64,000 nucleotides of DNA from a virus: positions 18,488 to 82,487 of the IMG/VR virus record IMGVR_UViG_3300049629_001734. One strand, written 5' to 3'. The notes beneath the pieces are model-generated. The model searched no databases and was not told the origin of the DNA. It saw only the letters and a program-made list of their open reading frames with translations. The translations under genes were made by a program, and so were the position numbers. This document shows, piece after piece, positions 8,622 to 15,656 of the stretch (position 1 is the first letter of the stretch; the number at the start of each line of letters is the position of its first letter).

Positions 8622-8670
8622 AAAAGTGATTTTTAAAAATAATATATAAACAAAAAAAAACGAACAATTT

Positions 8671-9306
8671 ATGAAAAGTTATGTAGCTAGATTTGATTCT
8701 TACCAAAAACAAAAAAGAAGAGAAGATATCATCAAAGAATCGGTTCTTCAAGTAAATGATATTTACAAGGTGAGAACCATGGTTGATATTCCACAGAGTC
8801 TTATCAACGCTTATGTTAAAAAAGTAAAAGATGTTACTGGTAACAATCTTAGACAATTTTTCGGTGATGTTGATATCGCTGAAGAAATAATCAAGCATAT
8901 CAATCTTAATTATTTAGATGCTGATAAAATTCCAGCAAATGCTTTGATGGGTGGTCCATCACAAACACAAACACAGACACAAGGACAAGCTCAAGGACAA
9001 GCCCAGACACAAGCACAACCACAAGCCCAGCCACAAGCACAACCACAAGGACAATCCCAGCCACAAGGTCAAGCTCAGGGACAAGTCGAGCCACAAGGTC
9101 AAGCTCAGGGACGACCACAAGCCGAGCCACAAGCTCAACCACAAGCACAACCAGAAGATGAAGGACAATCACAGGGTCAAGTTCAAGTTCAAACCCAAGT
9201 TCAAGGACAAGGCGAGCCTGAAGATGAAGATTTTGAAGATCTAGAAGATGAAGAAACTGGTGAAGATGAAGAAGAGAGAGAAGAAGATACGGAAGAACTT
9301 CCTTAA
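8671..9306 (+). CDS. Protein with Gln-rich repeat and acidic tail
   Basis: 211 residues in three parts: a basic helical N-terminal domain (1-95, ending IPANALMGG), a Gln-rich low-complexity region of QAQPQ/GQAQ units (about 97-183), and a strongly acidic Glu/Asp tail (about 184-211). It follows an AT-rich leader with TATATA and is closed by a terminator at 9331-9357. The N-terminal pattern (REDI...IYKVRTMVDIP) weakly recalls the protein at 14021-14458 (REDL...VYRIYTVINLP), suggesting distant paralogy. An acidic, disordered tail suits a prohead core or DNA-mimic role, but this is speculation. Confidence 0.7.
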   Translation: MKSYVARFDSYQKQKRREDIIKESVLQVNDIYKVRTMVDIPQSLINAYVKKVKDVTGNNLRQFFGDVDIAEEIIKHINLNYLDADKIPANALMGGPSQTQTQTQGQAQGQAQTQAQPQAQPQAQPQGQSQPQGQAQGQVEPQGQAQGRPQAEPQAQPQAQPEDEGQSQGQVQVQTQVQGQGEPEDEDFEDLEDEETGEDEEEREEDTEELP

Positions 9307-9330
9307 CATATAAAAAAAAATAGAAAATGA

Positions 9331-9357
9331 CCTCACTTTTTCAAGTGGGGTTTTTTT
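9331..9357 (+). terminator. Rho-independent terminator
   Basis: Stem CCTCACTT / AAGTGGGG (one G-T pair) with a short TTTC-type loop, followed directly by seven T. It sits 25 nt after the stop of the Gln-rich protein and before the isochorismatase-like gene. Confidence 0.85.
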
Positions 9358-9386
9358 CTGCCTCAAATATTTCAATATATAGAATT

Positions 9387-9998
9387 ATGATGATAAAAAC
9401 CTTCGAAAAGTTCAGGCACCAGGAGATACTCATTATTGTGGATGTTCAGAAAAGTTTCCGTAAATTTTTTACAGAGATGTATCTGAACGAGTTGAAAAAA
9501 TACTGCAAAGAGTTTGATAAGGTCTATTATATTTTTGATAATCATGTTGATGGTAAAAATGTTGATCAAGATTATCTCTATGATAGAAATGTTCAGGTCG
9601 AAGGTCATCCGGATCTCTATGAGTTTCCTAATATGGAAGATATGATTGAAAAAAGATATAATTATGATGTTGATGTTGAATTTTTCAAAGATGTTCTCAC
9701 TCACAAAACTTATCAAGAGATTAAAAAATTAGAATCAAGAAAAAAATTGAAACGTGGAGATTTTTTCAGAACAAAAGAAAATACGATACTCGTCTATATC
9801 GGAAATAATCATCAGTGGTTTCACTGCCCGAAGAAACTCTACGAAGTTTTAGTAGAGAACACAGAAAATACCATTACAATTGTGGGTGGTAGTGATAAAG
9901 AGTGCCTAGAAGATGTTTTTATCACTGCCTCTGCACTTGGCGTTGAGATGAAAAGAAATTGGAAATATATCTACTCGGGATCTCATTGTCCTTTATAA
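9387..9998 (+). CDS. Isochorismatase-like cysteine hydrolase
   Basis: About 203 residues from the ATG at 9387 (a second ATG follows directly). An upstream in-frame ATG at 9327 lies just before the terminator stem and would translate through it, so it is rejected. Fold signs of the isochorismatase-like family: N-terminal ILIIVDVQ with the catalytic Asp (D19) and C-terminal ITIVGGSDKECLEDV with the nucleophile Cys (C173), then an alternating strand/helix end. Members include nicotinamidases and other amide hydrolases; the middle of this protein is diverged, so the substrate is unknown. TATATA-type element just upstream (AATATATAGAATTATG). Confidence 0.6.
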   Translation: MMIKTFEKFRHQEILIIVDVQKSFRKFFTEMYLNELKKYCKEFDKVYYIFDNHVDGKNVDQDYLYDRNVQVEGHPDLYEFPNMEDMIEKRYNYDVDVEFFKDVLTHKTYQEIKKLESRKKLKRGDFFRTKENTILVYIGNNHQWFHCPKKLYEVLVENTENTITIVGGSDKECLEDVFITASALGVEMKRNWKYIYSGSHCPL

Positions 9999-10011
9999 AT
10001 AAGTATTGAAG

Positions 10012-10395
10012 ATGAGAAATATACTCGATTTTTACATACTTTATCCGGGTCATCCAAGATACGAAAGTGCTAATTTAATTGAAGACGATCTTATACGTAT
10101 CATTATTCAAAAATATGAGATGATTATTTTTACTATTAAAGGAGATGTTCTTGGTGATCCAAATTTTGGAGCTTCCCTAGAAAGTCTTCTTCATACCACT
10201 CTATTATCAGGAATTGCGGTAGAAGAGAGTATCAAGGCTCAAATAGACACTTATATACCAGAGCTACAGGGAAGAAAATACACATTAAGAGTTGAATTTA
10301 TTCAAGATAATACCGACTTCAGAGAAGTTATGGTAATTTATTTTCAAATCGCTGACTATGATGTCTATTCCATATTCGGCGAGAGTTCTATGTAA
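10012..10395 (+). CDS. Baseplate wedge protein, gp25/GpW family
   Basis: 127 residues from the ATG at 10012; a TTG six bases upstream is in frame but unnecessary. The family pattern is clear: G-D-V-x-G-x-P-x-F-G-A-S-L (GDVLGDPNFGASL) followed by a helix and the segment IKAQIDTYIPEL. T4 gp25 is part of the baseplate wedge and helps nucleate the sheath; its length (132 aa) is nearly the same. It overlaps the 3' end of the convergent clamp-loader gene by 8 bp. No Shine-Dalgarno. Confidence 0.8.
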   Translation: MRNILDFYILYPGHPRYESANLIEDDLIRIIIQKYEMIIFTIKGDVLGDPNFGASLESLLHTTLLSGIAVEESIKAQIDTYIPELQGRKYTLRVEFIQDNTDFREVMVIYFQIADYDVYSIFGESSM

Positions 10396-11410
10396 GGCTG
10401 ATTTCTCTCATACGACCTATGAACGCAACTGCTACTACTAGAGGATCAGAGGAAGTTTGTAAAAATCTCTGAGATTCACTCAAAATCCAATTGTATTTGA
10501 ATAATTTTTCAGAATCTACTTTTTTGTTTTCTAGATGCCAAAGTATAAAGCTCTTACCCCATAAATCTAAAAATTCTACTACACGATCAGAACCAAATTT
10601 ATCTGATATAAAAAAATATATCTTTTCATAATCTATATTTTTGTCATAAATAAGAGAATAGCACTCTCTGATCAAATCATTTGAAATACTTATACCTGAA
10701 AAATTAGATTGACCAGAATTTTTATAATACTCAAGTTCAACTAGTATAGATCTGAAATCTGGGAATTTTTTTTTGATGAGAGAGACCAAATCTTCTTTGG
10801 ACATCGACAGATTTTCACTAGGTAAGATTTGATCGTTGATCTTTCTGAACATTTCTATTTTTAGTGCTCTCTCCTCATCAATACTTTGACACTCAAGATT
10901 AATTTGTATGAAACGACTTCGAATACCTTCAGATATTTTACTAAGATGATTTGTAGATAGTATAAACCGAACATTCTTGGTAGAGTAATCTTCTATGTAT
11001 GCTTTAAGAGCGTCTTGATATTGAATTGAAGTTCTATCGAATTCATCTAAAAAAACATACTTAATCAGATTGGTCTCTGATTGTTCTATATCAAAGTCGA
11101 GAAATACTTTAGAGCAGAACTCGTCTATTTTTCCTCTCAAAATATCTATAGAAGTATAGAAAGAAGAGTTTATCTCGATGTGTGGTGAATTTTTAGAGTA
11201 TTTACCAATAAGAATTCTTGCAAGAGAAGTTTTACCTATGCCGTAATGTCCATGTAGAATAACATTTTGGGTGAGGCCAGATGAAAAATAATCTCTGACT
11301 CTTTTTGGTAATAGAAGATCTTCGAACTTTTTAGGTCTCCACTTATCAGAAATAAGAAGTTGTCTGTCCATTGGGTTGATTATATGTGGAGGATTTCCGA
11401 TTGTTTTCAA
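10388..11410 (-). CDS. Sliding-clamp loader ATPase (T4 gp44-like)
   Basis: 340-residue AAA+ protein of the replication-factor-C/gp44 class, which opens and loads the sliding clamp on primer-template DNA. Walker A GHYGIGKT (54-61), Walker B VFLDEFD (119-125), sensor 1 LSTN (151-154) and the SRF arginine-finger motif (165-167) are all present and in order, followed by helical lid and collar regions. T4 gp44 is 319 aa. It is encoded alone on the minus strand between structural genes; no gp45 clamp or gp62 is visible in the window. Confidence 0.9.
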   Translation of the reverse strand: MKTIGNPPHIINPMDRQLLISDKWRPKKFEDLLLPKRVRDYFSSGLTQNVILHGHYGIGKTSLARILIGKYSKNSPHIEINSSFYTSIDILRGKIDEFCSKVFLDFDIEQSETNLIKYVFLDEFDRTSIQYQDALKAYIEDYSTKNVRFILSTNHLSKISEGIRSRFIQINLECQSIDEERALKIEMFRKINDQILPSENLSMSKEDLVSLIKKKFPDFRSILVELEYYKNSGQSNFSGISISNDLIRECYSLIYDKNIDYEKIYFFISDKFGSDRVVEFLDLWGKSFILWHLENKKVDSEKLFKYNWILSESQRFLQTSSDPLVVAVAFIGRMREISLT

Positions 11411-11441
11411 GAAAGATTAAAAAACAAATATATACAAAAAT

Positions 11442-12176
11442 ATGATAGGAAACAAATTTAATTTTGATGATGTCTATTTCAGGGATTTGACTATTTGTCT
11501 TTTAGACTTATTACAAGGTAAGTTGAAATGGATAAATAGGTTTTCTGAAGGAGATAGACAAGTTGAAGTTCCTATGTATTATTCTCTAACAGGTGATGAA
11601 AGATACCTACTTGATTCTTTTTCCGATGACGTAGTTTCTAACAATCGTCTTGTTGAGATAAATACCGATATTATCCCACGAGGTCATATAACACTCAAGT
11701 CTTGGAACATCAAATCTGATGATTTCACGAATCCAAACGTTTGGCTTAAAACCATAGTTGAAAATGAAAGTGAAATAAAAACGATGCTTTCAAAAGTTAG
11801 AGCTATACCAATACAAGCTAGTTACGACCTTTCAATAAAAGTTAAAAGTGAAATAGACGTATTCAAATGTTCTCAAGCAATTATGAACACTCTGTGGTTG
11901 TATCGATATATGTATTTTGAGTATAATTATATGAACATCGATGCGGTGGTTATAGTTCCAGATACAGAACAAGTAACCATTTCTAGAGAAAAGAATTTAA
12001 CTTCAGATAATACAATAAAAATTGATGTATCACTTGAGGTTCACTCTTACTACCCAGCTTTTATGGAAAATTTAGAAGATTATAACTCTGCAGCTCTTTC
12101 ACAATGGCGAGGTAATCTATATACAACAAAAAGTAGATCTGGTAAATCAACCAACGATTTGGTCCAAAAAATATAA
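11442..12176 (+). CDS. Probable tail completion/sheath-stabiliser protein (gp15-like, tentative)
   Basis: 244 residues. The arrangement recalls T4-type gp15/gp3 tail terminators: an N-terminal helix, an early strand with a basic patch and a VPMYYSLTGDERY loop, a segment ending in IPRGHITLKSWN, then PIQASYDLSIKVKSEIDVFK leading to a helix (QAIMNTLWLY), and late beta strands. Those proteins form hexamers capping the tail tube and sheath. The match is architectural, not a clear sequence signature. Its position near the gp25-like gene supports a tail role. Starts with ATG after an ATATATA-containing spacer shared with the divergent clamp loader. Confidence 0.45.
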   Translation: MIGNKFNFDDVYFRDLTICLLDLLQGKLKWINRFSEGDRQVEVPMYYSLTGDERYLLDSFSDDVVSNNRLVEINTDIIPRGHITLKSWNIKSDDFTNPNVWLKTIVENESEIKTMLSKVRAIPIQASYDLSIKVKSEIDVFKCSQAIMNTLWLYRYMYFEYNYMNIDAVVIVPDTEQVTISREKNLTSDNTIKIDVSLEVHSYYPAFMENLEDYNSAALSQWRGNLYTTKSRSGKSTNDLVQKI

Positions 12177-12246
12177 TTTAAAAAAAGGTAAAAAACACAC
12201 TTTTTAAATAATATATATAGTTTAAAAAAAATAAACATTTTTTAAT

Positions 12247-13530
12247 ATGAAGAACTTGAAATTAGAATTATTTAACTTTGTAAGAAGTTTAAATTTAGAT
12301 CAGGAAGAAATCTCGACCATAGTAAATTCACATATGGGTGCTATAGGTAGAGTATCTGAAAAGCAGGTAATTTCCTCCTTGAACGAATCATTGAAAATTC
12401 ATACCTATGATAGATCAGTAAAGAATTTACTCGAATCACTCAATGATGACGTGGCAAATCATAGCCTTATTTATGAACTAAAGCACCTCTATAATGTTCT
12501 TAATTCTAAGAATCAAGGTGAGCTTTATAGACAACCTATTAATGTTGTTCTTGAAGTTATCAACATGGAGTCTGATCAAGATAGATTAGGAAAAATTGTA
12601 AATGAGCTAGCTATTTATGACTGGGTTCCTGAAATTAAACTATTTGTTCATAATCTTACTAAATCTCCTGAGCAAAGATCAAATCTTCTATCAGGGGGTA
12701 GTTCAGAAAGTGTCTATACTATAGTTGAGCAAGTAGAAGGTGGTTATTGTGCATTTATCAACGGCAGTTGGTTCCTTCTAACCGAGAGTGGCGTTGAAAA
12801 GACCCTTCTTGAAAACTGGGTTAAAAATGATGAAGATCTTAGAACTCTTAGAAACATCGAAACTGGTCTAAGGTATTCAATGATTCATGAAGATAGAATT
12901 AATTTCAGAATCTCTGAAAACTTAACTATCGGTCTTTCTGTAGCTAACGAAGGACTTATCTATATCAATGATGATAAGATGAACAAAGAAACTACACTAG
13001 AGACCTTATTTCAATCACCTATTATTCCTATTGCTAACAAAAACTTCTATCCCATTCTATTAGAAACACAGAAGAATATCGATAAGTTCGTTGAACTTGA
13101 TGTAGTTAAAAGAGTAACTAATTTAGTTAATCCATATTTAGAATGCTTTGTATTCAATTACAAAGCAGGCAACTATGTTTATCGTTGCGATCAAAGATAC
13201 GGCAATTCATTCTATAAATACGACACGGCACTTGAGCTTGTAAATGAAATCAAAAATGAATTAAATAGCGATCTTACCTATTTCTTTGAGAATAAGTTAG
13301 ATAAAGAAATTGTAAAAAATAGAAGATTAGAAGATAAAGAAAGAGAAATAACTCTAAAATTAGAAGACGTAAATATAAATCTATCAAAAATCAATAATTC
13401 ACTAAGAGTTACCGGAGAGTCAAAAATTCTTTTAGAGGCTCGTCAAAATCTTACAAAAAGAAAAGAACATTTAGAAGAAGAGTTGATGGCAGTCAAAGAA
13501 GTAAAGAGTTCAAATAAGTATAAAATGTAA
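12247..13530 (+). CDS. Hypothetical protein, 427 aa, with C-terminal coiled coil
   Basis: The first ~150 residues look helical, the middle (about 155-330) is mixed alpha/beta, and the last ~70 residues form a charged coiled coil (KLEDVNINLSKINNSL to the Lys-rich end). No catalytic motif, signal peptide or membrane segment is seen. A TATATATA element lies ~28 nt upstream and a terminator follows at 13551-13588, so it is a single-gene unit among structural genes. A virion or assembly role is likely from context only. Confidence 0.65.
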   Translation: MKNLKLELFNFVRSLNLDQEEISTIVNSHMGAIGRVSEKQVISSLNESLKIHTYDRSVKNLLESLNDDVANHSLIYELKHLYNVLNSKNQGELYRQPINVVLEVINMESDQDRLGKIVNELAIYDWVPEIKLFVHNLTKSPEQRSNLLSGGSSESVYTIVEQVEGGYCAFINGSWFLLTESGVEKTLLENWVKNDEDLRTLRNIETGLRYSMIHEDRINFRISENLTIGLSVANEGLIYINDDKMNKETTLETLFQSPIIPIANKNFYPILLETQKNIDKFVELDVVKRVTNLVNPYLECFVFNYKAGNYVYRCDQRYGNSFYKYDTALELVNEIKNELNSDLTYFFENKLDKEIVKNRRLEDKEREITLKLEDVNINLSKINNSLRVTGESKILLEARQNLTKRKEHLEEELMAVKEVKSSNKYKM

Positions 13531-13550
13531 AAAAAAAGTTCGGGAAGATG

Positions 13551-13588
13551 TAAAAACCTCTATATAACATAGGGGTTTTTACTTTTTA
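13551..13588 (+). terminator. Rho-independent terminator
   Basis: Stem AAAAACCTCT / AGGGGTTTTT with the loop ATATAACAT, ending in T-rich sequence (TTTTTACTTTTT). It closes the gene at 12247-13530. Confidence 0.75.
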
Positions 13589-13667
13589 AACAAAAATTGA
13601 AAACTTTTAACAAATTATACAATAAAAAAAATTAAAACCTGTGTATCTTCATAATAAAGATCTTTAC

Positions 13668-14006
13668 ATGGAGATAATTGTCTCCAAAGCAACTGGAAAA
13701 CTCACCAATAAATCTAAACTTATGCTAGAAATTCTAGCAAAAAGAACGATTAAAAAAATGAGATATAGAAGTAACGATGATAAACTTGACTGCTATCAGT
13801 CGGGAATTCTGGATATGTTCTCTAACTGGTATAATTTCAATGAAGAAAAATCAGATAATGCCTTTGCTTACTTTACCGAAATATTTAAAAGAGGTATTGC
13901 TCGTGGTTACAACGATTTATACAAGAAAAAAGGAGATAATGATCATCAAATAAGACTTATTTCTATAGAATCATCAAACGATGGACAAGGATTACATTCT
14001 ATTTAA
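13668..14006 (+). CDS. Late transcription sigma factor, T4 gp55-like
   Basis: 112 residues from the ATG at 13668; an in-frame GTG 27 nt upstream is less likely. The pattern matches sigma-70 region 2 as seen in T4 gp55: DDKLDCYQSGILDMFSNWYN, then NFNEEKSDNAFAYFTEIFK and GIARGYNDLYKKKG (core-polymerase binding and -10 recognition helices). gp55 is 185 aa, so this is a trimmed version with little beyond region 2. It would direct RNA polymerase to short -10-type elements, which fits the TTTATATATA 10-mer found before many genes here. Confidence 0.68.
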   Translation: MEIIVSKATGKLTNKSKLMLEILAKRTIKKMRYRSNDDKLDCYQSGILDMFSNWYNFNEEKSDNAFAYFTEIFKRGIARGYNDLYKKKGDNDHQIRLISIESSNDGQGLHSI

Positions 14007-14020
14007 GAAAAAATATTACT

Positions 14021-14458
14021 ATGAATAAAGTATCACTTCGTAAAAAAATACAACTTTATCTTACTTATAGAAAAACTTTGGAAAAAAACAGAGAAGATCT
14101 ATTTCAAAATTTCACTAGTCGTATCGATAAAGTTTATAGGATTTATACGGTAATAAATTTGCCTAAAGAAGAAATGGAAGAACCCTATAATTTCAGAAAA
14201 AGAGATTTAGATATTTTTGCAGAAAAATACATTCGAGAATATTCACAAAATATGGGTAAATATCTCAATAATTTAGGATTGAATGAACTTTATGATATTT
14301 ATGAAGTAAAAAAAGTAGATAAATTTTCGTATTTAATTGTTATAGGATTCAGATTATTCAACACAGATAAACTAGCAAAGAATTTTTGGTTGAAAGTATT
14401 ACCCTGGAGTCTCGGAACATTGATTTTAGGCTCTATAATTTTGAAACTTCTTCTATAG
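14021..14458 (+). CDS. Helical protein with C-terminal membrane anchor
   Basis: 145 residues, Lys/Glu-rich and helical, ending in a hydrophobic segment (about 125-145, LPWSLGTLILGSIILKLLL) that should anchor it in the membrane tail-first. The segment NREDLFQNFTSRIDKVY followed by RIYTVINLP weakly parallels RREDI...DIYKVRTMVDIP of the Gln-rich protein at 8671-9306. It follows the sigma factor gene by 14 nt, so it is probably in the same transcript. Function unknown. Confidence 0.65.
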   Translation: MNKVSLRKKIQLYLTYRKTLEKNREDLFQNFTSRIDKVYRIYTVINLPKEEMEEPYNFRKRDLDIFAEKYIREYSQNMGKYLNNLGLNELYDIYEVKKVDKFSYLIVIGFRLFNTDKLAKNFWLKVLPWSLGTLILGSIILKLLL

Positions 14459-14487
14459 GGTTTATATAAGTTACAAACAATTTAAAA

Positions 14488-14943
14488 ATGTCAAAATATT
14501 ATAATCTTTCACAAGACTCAATTAACCTATTCAATCAGATTTTTGATACCAAAGCATTTCCATTAGGAATAAACTTTGCTTTTATTGGTCACGAAGAGCA
14601 AAAAGAACTTATTAAAATCTCAAAAGTTCCCGATCAGTATAACTTTCTACTTCAAAATGAACTTCTTGTTTGTATGAACGAAGAGCTTATCTCTAAGTTT
14701 GATGAAGAAAGTGTTACTATTCTTATAGAACAAGAACTTGATAAAATAAGTATCAATCTAGATACTGGTAAAATTAAGTTTGTAAAACCTAATCTCTCTA
14801 CTTTCACTTCTCTTATCTCGAAATATGGTCTTGAAAAAGTAGGAAGAGCTAATCAAATTGAAGATTTATACAACGAACAACAACTCGATTCTGAACAAGG
14901 ATTTGTAGAACAAAAAAAATCACACTATGGAAAACGAAAATAA
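14488..14943 (+). CDS. Degenerate phage metallopeptidase-like protein
   Basis: 151 residues. The pattern 'ILI-x-HEL-x-HI ... TGK ... V-x-P-x-x-x-x-F-x-x-I-x-x-YG' of a putative phage metallopeptidase family seems recognisable in ESVTILIEQELDKISI, LDTGKIKFVKPNLSTF and LISKYG, but both zinc-binding His positions are replaced (EQELDK instead of HELxH). It is therefore probably catalytically dead, and the fold may serve a structural or assembly role. It overlaps the next gene by 17 bp. The family link is from memory of the motif and should be treated as a lead. Confidence 0.5.
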   Translation: MSKYYNLSQDSINLFNQIFDTKAFPLGINFAFIGHEEQKELIKISKVPDQYNFLLQNELLVCMNEELISKFDEESVTILIEQELDKISINLDTGKIKFVKPNLSTFTSLISKYGLEKVGRANQIEDLYNEQQLDSEQGFVEQKKSHYGKRK

Positions 14944-15595
14944 AAAACTAATTGAAACCGCTACGGTAAAGCCAAAACTTACAATATTCGAAAACGAAAT
15001 CGAATATAGACTTCTTGATCTAGAGGATGAAGTTCAAATGGATAGACTCATAAGTCAAATAGAAGACTATATGAAAAACAACAACGGATATGGTGAAAGT
15101 GATAACACGAAAGATATTCTTTATGCTGACGCACAAGGATTATGGAACGAATACGCTAAAATCTTGAGAGATGTAAAATTTACTTTTTATATTAATAGAA
15201 AGCAGTATCAATTTTTGACTGAACTTCTTCGTGATAAACTTGAATATGACGTTAATACAATATTTATAGCTATTGAACTGACCGATATGCTTGGAACTTG
15301 GGTCTCTGAAGGCACTAACAAAGATGATACTTCAGTAAAAGGGTACCAGGCTAATGCTACCGAAATGACCTATATGTATCACCTTATCGCAAAACATAAA
15401 GTAAAAGGTCTCGGATATTCTACCTATATTTTTGCTGATATTTTAAGGAGAATTGGTGAAATCTCTAAGATTATCAACTATTATGATAATCACGCTAAGC
15501 AACTCTCTACAGATATACAAAAATGGGTTGCTTCTTTTGAAGATCCAGAAACAGGTGATGATGTAGCACCACCAGAAGGTCAAGAAACAAAATAA
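14927..15595 (+). CDS. Hypothetical helical protein, 222 aa
   Basis: Acidic, largely helical protein (start MENENKKLIETATVKPKLTI) with an aromatic core around residues 85-170 and a Pro/Glu-rich C-terminus. It starts inside the previous gene (17-bp overlap), suggesting translational coupling, and ends before a strong bidirectional terminator at 15622-15654. Located in the structural block; a virion or assembly role is possible but nothing specific is recognised. Confidence 0.65.
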   Translation: MENENKKLIETATVKPKLTIFENEIEYRLLDLEDEVQMDRLISQIEDYMKNNNGYGESDNTKDILYADAQGLWNEYAKILRDVKFTFYINRKQYQFLTELLRDKLEYDVNTIFIAIELTDMLGTWVSEGTNKDDTSVKGYQANATEMTYMYHLIAKHKVKGLGYSTYIFADILRRIGEISKIINYYDNHAKQLSTDIQKWVASFEDPETGDDVAPPEGQETK

Positions 15596-15621
15596 AATCC
15601 CAACAGATTTTATCTATCCGA

Positions 15622-15654
15622 AAAAAAAACACACCTTAGGGTGTGTTTTTTTTT
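15622..15654. terminator. Bidirectional terminator between convergent genes
   Basis: Stem ACACACC / GGTGTGT with a TTAG loop, flanked by an A-run on the left and a T-run on the right, so it can end transcription from both sides: the gene at 14927-15595 and the convergent fibre gene ending at 15657. Confidence 0.9.
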
Positions 15655-15656
15655 GA

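Noticed and set aside
8906-9244. Long open frames on both strands inside the Gln-rich repeat
   Set aside because: They arise from the repeat's codon pattern (low-complexity Leu/Val or His/Lys strings) and cover no independent start or promoter. The Gln-rich frame has a proper N-terminal domain, stop and terminator.
9327-9386. Upstream ATG extension of the isochorismatase-like gene
   Set aside because: The ATG at 9327 lies directly before a strong terminator stem (9331-9357), and the first 20 residues would be translated through it. The ATG at 9387 is preferred.
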